A stretch of 21,584 nucleotides of DNA, from NCBI GenBank assembly GCA_035455265.1, contig DATIFK010000040.1, forward strand, positions 1 through 21,584. The letters are read 5' to 3'. The stretch is from MGOM01 sp035455265 (GTDB taxonomy: Bacteria; Chloroflexota; Anaerolineae; Anaerolineales; E44-bin32). The translations under genes and the position numbers were made by a program. Shown here one piece after another: positions 5,107 to 11,756 of this stretch. The notes under the pieces were generated by a model, which worked only from the letters and a program-made list of their open reading frames with translations, ran no database searches and was not told where the DNA came from. How positions within the stretch are numbered: position 1 is the first letter of the stretch; each line of letters opens with the position of its first letter.

Positions 5107-7254
5107 ATGTTCTTTGCAGCGGGCGAAGAATCGCGAGCTTGTGTGGGCTGGATCAGCGCCATCATGGCCTCGCTGCTCCTTTCGGCCTGCGCCGCCCCAT
5201 CCCCTGCCGCGACGACCACTCCCTCCCATCTACCGAACGCGACGACGCCGACAGGGACGGCCCTGCCAACCTCATCCTGCCCAGAAGGGGCTCACCCGCT
5301 CGAGGGCCAGCCTTGGTCCTGCATCTACGATCGCCCGCCAGCACCCACGTCCAGAAGCACGCCACGACTCGCCGCCACCCCTGAAGTCCCGCAGTTCACC
5401 GCCCGGCAGGCCGCGGAAATCGCCCACGCAGGAACGCCGATACCAAGCCCGGCAGGCGCAGTCGACTCGAGGAGTTTCCCCGATCTCGAGATCGTCGCTG
5501 AATGGGGGCGAGGCTCGATTCTCGGGGTTGCCTTCGTCCCCGGCTCTCCGCAGTTCATCGCGGCGAGCCCATTCGGATTTGCCGTCTACGCCTCCCACAG
5601 CTCCACTGCGCCGCCTCTATGGGTTGACTTCGATCGTCCGTTCGTGTTCGAGAGCCTATTCCTCAGCGAGGATGCCAAGTACGTCCTCCTCGAGGGAGAG
5701 AATGAGGACCAAGTCCGCGCATTCCCCTCGGGGGAGATCGCCTCCCCACCCCAGGATGTCGAATGGCTGCGCACCAGCACGATGAGGGAATCTTGGGGGA
5801 CCATCAAGGCCACATCTCCGGACGGGTCGTTGAGGCTCGAAAGCCACAACGAGCTTTCCGAGGAGTGGTTCGAGATCGAGTATTCGATCCGAGAGATCTA
5901 CGACAGAGCCTCGGGGAATCTCAAGTACACCCTGAAGGACCAGACAATCCAGATCTCCTACGACGACCGGACCTCGCCTGAGGGATGCGACTTGCCGGTC
6001 TTCGCCATTGACGGAAATGCGCTCGCTCCCGCGGCGGCCCATCCGTACCGGGCCGCGTTCTCTCCTTCGGGCGGCGTATTGGGCATCCTCTACCGGGCGC
6101 CCAACCTGTGGGACTCGAAGTGGTTCAGCACGCTTCGCCTGTACGACAGCACTGATGGCAAGATCCTTCGCTTGATCGGCAGTCTGCAACGCCCGGTCGA
6201 GACGTTCGCGTTTTCACCCGACACGGAAGAGGTCGTGGTCGCCTACATCGACGGCGGCATTGAGGTGTGGGACCCTTACGAAGCCTCTCCGGAGCTGGCG
6301 GCCACGCACTTCACTTCTGACATCGTCAACATGGCCTACACATCCTCCGGGGACTTCGTCCTGGTCCAACGCTTCGGCACGGTCGAAATCCGACGATCGG
6401 CCGACGGGGCCATGCGCTCGCGCCACGACGCCACTGCCTTCGCGATCTCCCCGGCCGGCGATCAAGTCGCCATTGGCACCCAGCACGGTGTGGTGCAGGT
6501 CTTCGACGTTCCATCCGGGGAGACGATCCAACGAATCGACGCCCATTCCGCCGAAGTCTACGCTCTCGCCTTCACGCCCGATGGGAAGACCCTGGCATCC
6601 TCGGGCGAGGACTGCCGTGTCCTTGCGTGGGATGTGCACAGCGGCCGCCTCAAGCACCTTTATCAGGAGAACGCCACCGATCCCTACGAACTCGGCGAGA
6701 AGTCAAGAGTCTTCATCTATAAGCTCGACTTCATCCCGGGCACATCCCGCCTGATCGGATTTGGCAGTTGGGGCCGGGTCGTCGGCTGGGATGCCAACAC
6801 AGGAGAAACCAAGTACTTCTTCGAGCCGGAGCCGCTCGAGTTCTATCACGGCATGATGACGGCAAAGCCACACTTCCCAGAAGACATGAGGATCGCACCT
6901 GAAGAAGGGCTCTTCTACATCGGTGGAGCTGCCTATGACCTAGACTCGGGAGAGAACGTCGCCCAGGCCAACATGCGCGCCATCCCACCGTCCGGATGCT
7001 TCGAAGTCGGCCCTTCCCTGGAGAATGGCCGATTCCTCGTCACCATCGGCTACGAGGAACGAGAGGGACAGCTCTGTTTGGTCAACGCGAGCGACCTGTC
7101 CCTGCCCGCAACGATACGCATCCTCGACGCGGAACGGCCCGAGGATGTCATCGTCCTGTGGCCCGTCGCGTCACCCGATCGACATCGCCTGTTGCTCCCG
7201 CTTAACTACGGGAGCATCTATGTCGCCCAAGTGAGCTATCCTCGTACCCCATAG
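5107..7254 (+). CDS. WD40-type beta-propeller lipoprotein
   Basis: ATG 5107 is preceded by GGAGA at 5-nt spacing. In-frame TTG 5023 lies further upstream, and ATG 5164 would cut into the signal peptide. The 715-residue product has a signal peptide with lipobox LLSAC (Cys 28), an Ala/Thr/Pro-rich linker, then a long repeat region. WD40-like units are clear in the middle, for example FAFSPDTEEVVVAYIDGGIEVWD and VYALAFTPDGKTLASSGEDCRVLAWDVHSG, with weaker blades on both sides. This suggests one large or two small propellers outside the membrane. Propellers of this kind are protein-interaction platforms. It lies directly right of the possible last attC, but no attC follows its stop, so it is probably the first resident gene beyond the array. 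Confidence 0.85.
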   Translation: MFFAAGEESRACVGWISAIMASLLLSACAAPSPAATTTPSHLPNATTPTGTALPTSSCPEGAHPLEGQPWSCIYDRPPAPTSRSTPRLAATPEVPQFTARQAAEIAHAGTPIPSPAGAVDSRSFPDLEIVAEWGRGSILGVAFVPGSPQFIAASPFGFAVYASHSSTAPPLWVDFDRPFVFESLFLSEDAKYVLLEGENEDQVRAFPSGEIASPPQDVEWLRTSTMRESWGTIKATSPDGSLRLESHNELSEEWFEIEYSIREIYDRASGNLKYTLKDQTIQISYDDRTSPEGCDLPVFAIDGNALAPAAAHPYRAAFSPSGGVLGILYRAPNLWDSKWFSTLRLYDSTDGKILRLIGSLQRPVETFAFSPDTEEVVVAYIDGGIEVWDPYEASPELAATHFTSDIVNMAYTSSGDFVLVQRFGTVEIRRSADGAMRSRHDATAFAISPAGDQVAIGTQHGVVQVFDVPSGETIQRIDAHSAEVYALAFTPDGKTLASSGEDCRVLAWDVHSGRLKHLYQENATDPYELGEKSRVFIYKLDFIPGTSRLIGFGSWGRVVGWDANTGETKYFFEPEPLEFYHGMMTAKPHFPEDMRIAPEEGLFYIGGAAYDLDSGENVAQANMRAIPPSGCFEVGPSLENGRFLVTIGYEEREGQLCLVNASDLSLPATIRILDAERPEDVIVLWPVASPDRHRLLLPLNYGSIYVAQVSYPRTP

Positions 7255-7344
7255 TGCCCCCCGGCAGCCTCACATACCCTTCGGATCGTCGCCTCTCGAC
7301 CGTTTCCGAGGACCAGTCCACGATCTAAGGAGGAGGGAAGCAAC

Positions 7345-8151
7345 ATGAAGACCAGGAATCGGCAATGGCACATCCTATCGGTCGCCGCCCTCGTGCTGTT
7401 CGCAACAATCGGGTGTGGCGGGCTGGCCCAACCCGCCGCCAAGGTGGGCGAGCTGCGCACCAAGTCCCAATCGGTCCAGCTTGGGGACTTTCAATCGGTG
7501 GAAGCCGAGATCAACATGGCCGCCGGCGAGCTGACCGTAAACGGCGGCGCCGACGACCTGCTGCAAGCCGACTTCACCTACAACGTCGATGAACTCGAAC
7601 CGGAGGTGGAGTACAGCGGCGGCCGCCTTGTCGTTCGCACCCCTGAGGCCGGCGTTCGCATCGGCTCTTTGTCGGATCTCAAGGACTATCGCTACGAGTG
7701 GGATTTGGCGTTCAACGACAACGTGCCGATGGAGATGAAGGTCCAGGTGGCCGCCGGCCGCGCCGATCTCCAACTGGGCAGCCTGTCCCTGACCAGGCTC
7801 GATATCGAGACGGGCGCCAGCGAAGTCAATGTCGACCTTTCGAACTCGGCCTCCCTCACCAGGCTGAGCGTCGACTCCGGCGTTGGGAAGACCACGCTGG
7901 ATCTCTCGGGCACTTGGCAGGACGACCTGGACGCCACCATCCGGAGCGGCGTGGGCGAGCTGACCCTGCGCCTGCCCCGCAGCGTCTGCGTCCGGGCCGA
8001 GGTCGAGGCGGGTCTCAGCGATGTGACCACCCAGGGCCTGACGAAGGACGGCAACGAGTACGTCAATGCGGCCTGCGGGCAATCCGACGTGACCTTGCAC
8101 ATTGGGATCGAGGGCGGTGTCGGCGCCATCCATTTGGACGTGGAGCCGTAA
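7345..8151 (+). CDS. LiaF/DUF4097-like beta-helical lipoprotein
   Basis: ATG 7345 follows a strong AAGGAGGAGG ribosome-binding site. The 268-residue protein has a lipoprotein signal peptide with Cys 24 (lipobox TIGC). The mature part is a regular series of short beta-strands with recurring units such as INMAAGELTVNGG, VQVAAGRADLQLGSL, IETGASEVNVDLS, DSGVGKTTLDLSG and RSGVGELTLRLP. This is the toast-rack/beta-helix pattern of LiaF, LiaG and DUF4097 proteins, several of which take part in envelope stress sensing. No partner kinase or regulator is adjacent. A strong hairpin lies 47 nt after the stop. Confidence 0.8.
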   Translation: MKTRNRQWHILSVAALVLFATIGCGGLAQPAAKVGELRTKSQSVQLGDFQSVEAEINMAAGELTVNGGADDLLQADFTYNVDELEPEVEYSGGRLVVRTPEAGVRIGSLSDLKDYRYEWDLAFNDNVPMEMKVQVAAGRADLQLGSLSLTRLDIETGASEVNVDLSNSASLTRLSVDSGVGKTTLDLSGTWQDDLDATIRSGVGELTLRLPRSVCVRAEVEAGLSDVTTQGLTKDGNEYVNAACGQSDVTLHIGIEGGVGAIHLDVEP

Positions 8152-8198
8152 GTGCGGGTCCCGTAGAGCCGGCGATACGCTTGAGGCTGAACGCAAGG

Positions 8199-8236
8199 GA
8201 GTGGAGCCGACCCGGCCGGGCGGGTCGGCTCCACTC
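8199..8236 (+). terminator. 16-bp perfect hairpin, terminator-like
   Basis: The arms 8199-8214 and 8221-8236 are perfectly complementary over 16 bp (core GTGGAGCCGACCCG) with a 6-nt loop GCCGGG. It stands between the DUF4097-like lipoprotein and the XRE promoter. No T-tract follows, so it may act as a Rho-assisted or pausing structure, an mRNA 3'-end stabiliser, or a bidirectional terminator. Confidence 0.6.
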
Positions 8237-8327
8237 GCCCAAGCGAGGCTTCGGCTGGTCCGGAAGCTGATCTCGGGGGTTGTGGGAAGCTAGTTCAGAC
8301 GGCGGATGGCCGTTGTTACATGCCGAC

Positions 8328-8371
8328 GTAAAGCGCACTTGACAAACCGACGAATGTGAAGTATGCTTTAC
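8328..8371 (+). promoter_or_regulatory. Promoter with overlapping inverted operator for the XRE gene
   Basis: The -35 box TTGACA (8339-8344), a 17-nt spacer and the -10 box TATGCT (8362-8367) make a near-consensus housekeeping promoter. GTAAAGCGCACTT (8328-8340) and AAGTATGCTTTAC (8359-8371) are inverted repeats matching at 11 of 13 positions. One arm overlaps the -35 box and the other the -10 box. Each arm also has internal AAGnnnnCTT symmetry. The start point should fall at about 8374, 0-3 nt before the ATG, so the transcript would be nearly leaderless. Autorepression by the encoded XRE protein is inferred. Confidence 0.75.
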
Positions 8372-8376
8372 ACAGC

Positions 8377-8595
8377 ATGGCTAAGCCGCCCGTCTCCAAC
8401 GCCGTCAAAGACCTCCGCCTCCGCCGCAAGATGACCCAGGAACGCCTGGCCGAGTTGGCGCACCTATCGCGGCAGTCGGTCATCTCCATCGAACTGGGCC
8501 GGTTCCTCCCCACCATCGAGACCGCCCTGCGGCTGGCGCAGGCGCTGGGGGTCGGCGTCGAAGATCTCTTCTGGCTCTCGGAGAAACGCAAATGA
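8377..8595 (+). CDS. Small XRE-family transcriptional regulator
   Basis: ATG 8377 is chosen because the promoter -10 box is at 8362-8367; a GTG at 8356 would lie inside the promoter. The 72-residue product is almost only a helix-turn-helix domain: VKDLRLRRKMTQERLAELAHLSRQSVISIELGRFLPTIETALRLAQALGVGVEDLFWL. It matches the short YozG/XRE type that typically precedes a small membrane protein. The stop codon overlaps the next start (ATGA at 8592-8595), so the two are translationally coupled. The inverted repeat over its own promoter suggests autoregulation. Confidence 0.9.
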   Translation: MAKPPVSNAVKDLRLRRKMTQERLAELAHLSRQSVISIELGRFLPTIETALRLAQALGVGVEDLFWLSEKRK

Positions 8596-8969
8596 AACGG
8601 GTCTTCCTCCCCTACTACGTCTCCCGCGCCCTGCTCAGTGCCGTCTTCTCGATCCTCGTCTTCGGACTGACCTGGAAGGCGCTCGTCCTCGGCCTGGTCC
8701 TGTTCGGGCTGTTCCTGCTCTATCTGCACAGCGGCTGGTTCCATGTCGATGCCGGGAACCCCATGTTCCCACTTCGCCGGGATGAGCGCGCTCGCGAAGC
8801 ACAAAGAAAGGCGCTGATCGCCGCCCTGATCGTCGGCGCGGGCGTGTTCCTCGGCCTGTCATTCCTGCCCCTGGGCGCCTCCGCCTCTTCGGCCGCCGTT
8901 CCGCTGGCCATCGCCCTGGCCGTGCTGGCGTACTTCGGCTTGCAGTTCGGCCTGCTCGCCAGGAGCTGA
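8592..8969 (+). CDS. Small four-helix membrane protein (partner of XRE regulator)
   Basis: This 125-residue protein starts within the ATGA overlap with the XRE gene. Hydropathy by eye gives two N-terminal helices (about residues 10-27 and 29-46), a charged loop with DAGNPMFPLRRDERAREAQRKA, then two more helices (about 74-93 and 101-120). This is the layout of DUF2178-like membrane proteins, which are often paired with short XRE regulators. Function is unknown; the pair may respond to membrane state or be a simple autoregulated unit. The family name is tentative. Confidence 0.75.
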   Translation: MKRVFLPYYVSRALLSAVFSILVFGLTWKALVLGLVLFGLFLLYLHSGWFHVDAGNPMFPLRRDERAREAQRKALIAALIVGAGVFLGLSFLPLGASASSAAVPLAIALAVLAYFGLQFGLLARS

Positions 8970-8992
8970 GACGGGCAGAGGCCGAGCAACAG

Positions 8993-9037
8993 CTCGCCCC
9001 TCCCGGCTGCTCCTTCGACGGCGCCAGGAGGGGCGAG
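8993..9037 (+). terminator. Long-range hairpin after the membrane protein gene
   Basis: CTCGCCCCTCC (8993-9003) and GGAGGGGCGAG (9027-9037) form a perfect 11-bp GC-rich stem with a 23-nt loop, 24 nt after the stop of the XRE operon. No T-tract follows. It is a probable transcript end for the operon and perhaps also for the minus-strand remnant on its other side. Confidence 0.5.
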
Positions 9038-9087
9038 GTCTCGCGGCACGCGCTGCCGCGCGGTTCGGATGACGCCGCTGTCCTACC

Positions 9088-9318
9088 CTACTCCAGCCAC
9101 TCCGTCACCGGCTGGTTGATGCTGTCCAGCGATGGCCCCCATTCTCCCGGCACGCAGTGGGTGGGTTCCTCGTCCATCCCCGGCTCCCAACCCTCCTAAC
9201 TGGGGCCGAGCTTGTAGCGATCTCTCAGCGGTTCGGACTGACTGGCGAAGTCTCGGTCCTGGCTGAGCGACGGCATGTTGCAGCTGGCGACGAGAATCAG
9301 GATGCACGCCGCATGCAT
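9088..9318 (-). pseudogene. Decaying small lipoprotein with in-frame amber codon
   Basis: On the minus strand, ATG at 9318 begins MHAACILILVASCNMPSLSQ, a short lipoprotein-like signal with lipobox VASC. The frame meets TAG at 9198-9196 after 40 codons. It then continues in the same frame with sensible sequence (EGWEPGMDEEPTHCVPGEW, then SLDSINQPVTEWLE) to TAG at 9088. Upstream the frame stays open with ENAGADIIGELIIAARANRG, but no start with a clear ribosome-binding site is seen. A broken lipoprotein gene is the simplest reading; a functional 40-residue lipopeptide is possible. A longer minus-strand frame over 9083-9544 looks non-coding. Confidence 0.45.
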
Positions 9319-9435
9319 CCACGGCGCGCCACGGTTGGCTCTTGCGGCTATGATGAGTTCTCCGATGATGTCGGCCCCTGCATTCTCGCGCCGGTTCGCT
9401 CCGCGCTAACGAACAACGCACGACAGTCTGCGCGT

Positions 9436-9458
9436 AATCCGACCCAAGTCGGCGGATT
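9436..9458. repeat. Bulged inverted repeat upstream of the flavodoxin promoter
   Basis: AATCCGAC (9436-9443) pairs with GTCGG plus GATT (9448-9458) around a CCAA loop, with a 2-nt bulge on the right arm. It ends 16 nt before the -35 box of the flavodoxin promoter. It may be an operator or a small terminator. Confidence 0.35.
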
Positions 9459-9474
9459 CGGGTCAGGAAGCATG

Positions 9475-9503
9475 TTGCCCTGGCCATCTGAGTAGCGTAG
9501 AGT
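9475..9503 (+). promoter_or_regulatory. Promoter of the flavodoxin/lipoprotein pair
   Basis: The -35 box TTGCCC (9475-9480), a 17-nt spacer and the -10 box TAGAGT (9498-9503) precede the flavodoxin start by 39 nt. The -10 box is identical to that of the M1 peptidase promoter at 11697. Confidence 0.55.
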
Positions 9504-9542
9504 GGTATCGGTCCCGCGTCACGTCCCACTGGAAGGTCGCCC

Positions 9543-10052
9543 ATGAAAGCCCTCGTTGTCTACGACTCCGTTTTCGGCAACACCCAGAAGATCGCCGAGG
9601 CGATCGCCGCCTCGCTTGGCGCGCGCGCCGAGACCTCCCTGCTGCGGCCGTCCGAAGCCGACCTCTCGCGCTTCGCCGGTCTCGACCTGCTCGTGGTGGG
9701 CTCGCCCACCCGCGGCTTTCGCCCCACCGAGGCGATGGCCGATCTCCTCAAATCCCTTCCTGCGAAGCTTCTCAAGGGCGTGCGAGTTGCCGCCTTCGAC
9801 ACCCGGTTCAACGCCGACGAGATGGATTCCGGCGTTGCGCGTTTCGTCGTGAGGACGGGCGGATTCGCCGCCAAGCGCATCGCGGACCGTCTGAAGAGAG
9901 CCGGCGGCCTCGCAGCGGCGCCGCCGGAGGGGTTCTTCGTCAAAGACACCGAGGGGCCGTTGAAGCCCGGCGAGCTGGAGCGTGCCGCGAGCTGGGCAGG
10001 GAGCCTTCTCCCCATTCCTGATCCATCGAAGCCTGAGGAAGGAGCATCATGA
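9543..10052 (+). CDS. Flavodoxin-domain protein
   Basis: ATG 9543 encodes 169 residues. The N-terminus KALVVYDSVFGNTQKIAEAIA is the classic flavodoxin beta-1 strand with the FMN phosphate-binding loop (S9-V-F-G-N-T14). It is followed by LLVVGSPTRGFRP, the loop that contacts the isoalloxazine ring, and by VAAFDTRF. The size fits a short-chain flavodoxin-like electron carrier or FMN-dependent oxidoreductase module. The stop overlaps the next start (ATGA, 10049-10052), so it is coupled to the following lipoprotein. A promoter is visible at 9475-9503. No redox partner gene is nearby. Confidence 0.9.
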   Translation: MKALVVYDSVFGNTQKIAEAIAASLGARAETSLLRPSEADLSRFAGLDLLVVGSPTRGFRPTEAMADLLKSLPAKLLKGVRVAAFDTRFNADEMDSGVARFVVRTGGFAAKRIADRLKRAGGLAAAPPEGFFVKDTEGPLKPGELERAASWAGSLLPIPDPSKPEEGAS

Positions 10053-10813
10053 ATACCGCCATCGGAAGACTCGCTGCCAGCCTCATCGCGACCGTGCTCT
10101 TTGCCGCAGCGTGCACGTCGGCACCGGGCGCGCCTCCAACGGCCGCTCCACCACCCGCAACGAACACCTCCGTCCCCACCGTCACACGCCCCCCGAATAC
10201 GTCGACGCCCGTCCCCACCCCCAGCGCCACGCCCTATCCCGTCTTCTGGGATGATTTCGACGGTGAGTTCCTCGAGGGCTGGACGTGGATCCGCGAGAAC
10301 GATGCCCTTTGGAGCCTCGTCTCCGAGCCGGGCTACCTCCGCATCGTCCTGGATAGCAGCCGCCCTCCGCGCAACCTGCTCGTCCGCGAGGTCGGCAGCC
10401 CCAACTTCCAGATCATGACCCACGTCCTCTTTGAACCGACCTCCAACTACCAGTTTGCCGGTCTCCTAGTGTACGAGGACGACGACACCACGGCATCGTT
10501 GGGCAGGGCCTACTGCAACAACCCAGGGACGTGCGTCGGCAATGGCATCTATTTCGACGCCTCTCAGGACGGCCAGTTTCTTGGCACCAACTTCGGCATC
10601 GACACCCCGATCAAGGATGAAGCCTATCTTCGGATCGACAGGGCCGGCTACAGCCTCAAGGCCTACTACAGTGAGGACGGGGCGAACTGGACCTTCCTCG
10701 GCGAGCACGTGGTCACCATGCTCGATCCCAAAGTCGGGCTGATTGCCGCCAACTCGCACGTCGTCGGCGCGGTCGCCCTGTTCGACTACTTCACGGCGAT
10801 GGAGATGCCCTAG
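10049..10813 (+). CDS. Lipoprotein with concanavalin-like (DUF1349/GH43 C2-type) domain
   Basis: This 254-residue product starts in the ATGA overlap with the flavodoxin gene, with AGGAAGGAG upstream. The signal peptide ends at Cys 22 (FAAAC). A Thr/Pro-rich spacer of about 45 residues follows. The C-terminal 190 residues begin FWDDFDGEFLEGWTWIREND. They contain YQFAGLLVYEDDD, an aromatic- and glycine-rich middle, and AYLRIDRAGYSLKAYYSEDGANWTFLGEH, a pattern typical of concanavalin-type jelly rolls such as DUF1349 or the accessory domain of GH43 enzymes. It is probably a surface carbohydrate- or ligand-binding protein. A catalytic role is not evident. Confidence 0.82.
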   Translation: MNTAIGRLAASLIATVLFAAACTSAPGAPPTAAPPPATNTSVPTVTRPPNTSTPVPTPSATPYPVFWDDFDGEFLEGWTWIRENDALWSLVSEPGYLRIVLDSSRPPRNLLVREVGSPNFQIMTHVLFEPTSNYQFAGLLVYEDDDTTASLGRAYCNNPGTCVGNGIYFDASQDGQFLGTNFGIDTPIKDEAYLRIDRAGYSLKAYYSEDGANWTFLGEHVVTMLDPKVGLIAANSHVVGAVALFDYFTAMEMP

Positions 10814-10832
10814 GGCAAGAGTCTTGTTCCCT
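10812..10832 (+). terminator. Weak hairpin at the end of the lipoprotein gene
   Basis: AGGG-CAAGA and TCTTG-tt-CCCT form a 9-bp stem with a 2-nt bulge and a very short loop, overlapping the stop codon region. There is no T-tract. It is a possible weak terminator. Confidence 0.3.
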
Positions 10833-10942
10833 CGGCAGCTGCACCGCCGCCTAGCCTTTCGAGAAGGCCCGAGGGAGAATAGGCAGGCTCGTGCTGGGGC
10901 TGCGGGCATCGCCCCGTTGAAAGCGCAGTCAGGAGATCACGC

Positions 10943-11665
10943 ATGAAACGGTTGTCCTTATTGACCTTCGTCTTCGCGATTCTGTCCCTGGTCTTCATCA
11001 TCCTGCTGGTGTTCCTGCGGTTCCCCTTCCCTGTGTACCCCCTGATGAGCTACCAGGATGCTTTCGACGTCCTGACTCCGCTCGTCCTCATCCCTGTCTA
11101 CTACCTGCTCTTCCGGACGTCCTCCAACAACAGGCCCAGCGTGACGGAAGTCATCGCCTTCATGGTGCTGTCGGCATTCTGGGTCGAAGGCCAGGGGATG
11201 CATCTGGCGGCTAACTCCATCCACAACCTGATGGACGCGCTGGCCAAGAACTCCGTCCTCGACGTGAAAGGGACCGACCTCTTCCAGCTGACCTACTTCT
11301 TCGACGAGAAACTGGGCCACTACCTCTGGCACATCGGCATGCTGGGCCTGGCGGCGTTGCTGATCTACCGCGAATGGCGCGACCCGGCGGGAGAGGCGAC
11401 GGCGTGGTGGCCGGTCATCGTGGGCGGCAGCATCTACGGCCTCTCGTACGCATTGATCTTCCTGGAAGGGGAGGATGTGTTCCTCGGGCTCCCCTTCGCC
11501 GCGCTTGTCGCCCTGCTCACGTTGATCTGGGGGCGACGAAGGCTCGCCAGGCAGCCTGTGCTGGCCTTCTTCTTCGTCGCCTGCCTGACGGCCACACTGC
11601 TCTTCATCGGATGGGGCCTGTACTGGGGCGGGTTCATACCGCCCTCCGGGGCGGGGATCATCTAG
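10943..11665 (+). CDS. Seven-helix integral membrane protein with conserved-looking His residues
   Basis: ATG 10943 is preceded by CAGGAGATCACGC. The 240-residue protein has about seven hydrophobic helices, at roughly residues 6-26, 43-58, 68-84, 125-142, 154-174, 179-196 and 205-228. Polar residues cluster at helix ends: E82, H87 and H94 in VEGQGMHLAANSIHN, D121/E122, H126 and H130 in DEKLGHYLWH, and E175. This could be a metal site, as in membrane hydrolases of the CREST type, but I do not recognise the family. It lies between a lipoprotein and an M1 peptidase and has its own leader. Confidence 0.8.
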   Translation: MKRLSLLTFVFAILSLVFIILLVFLRFPFPVYPLMSYQDAFDVLTPLVLIPVYYLLFRTSSNNRPSVTEVIAFMVLSAFWVEGQGMHLAANSIHNLMDALAKNSVLDVKGTDLFQLTYFFDEKLGHYLWHIGMLGLAALLIYREWRDPAGEATAWWPVIVGGSIYGLSYALIFLEGEDVFLGLPFAALVALLTLIWGRRRLARQPVLAFFFVACLTATLLFIGWGLYWGGFIPPSGAGII

Positions 11666-11673
11666 TGCGGTCG

Positions 11674-11702
11674 TTGACGGTTCCCCCAACATGACGTAGA
11701 GT
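11674..11702 (+). promoter_or_regulatory. Promoter of the M1 peptidase gene
   Basis: TTGACG (11674-11679), a 17-nt spacer and TAGAGT (11697-11702) lie 54 nt before the peptidase start. Both boxes and the spacing fit a housekeeping sigma factor. Confidence 0.65.
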
Positions 11703-11756
11703 CCCGTCCTCCGGCGCAGTCCGCCGGCTGCGGTTACGACACGGTGAGGGGACCCC

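Larger units (their letters stand above)
8970..9542. other. Gene-poor interval
   Basis: This 573-bp stretch lacks an intact large gene. It contains the 8993-9037 hairpin, the minus-strand lipoprotein remnant at 9088-9318, the hairpin at 9436-9458 and the flavodoxin promoter at 9475-9503. I see nothing recognisable between 9319 and 9435. Confidence 0.6.

Noticed and set aside
9083..9544. Minus-strand 153-codon ORF
   Set aside because: It is composed of Arg/His-rich low-information sequence. A different minus-strand frame carries the lipoprotein-like sequence, and its start overlaps the flavodoxin gene.
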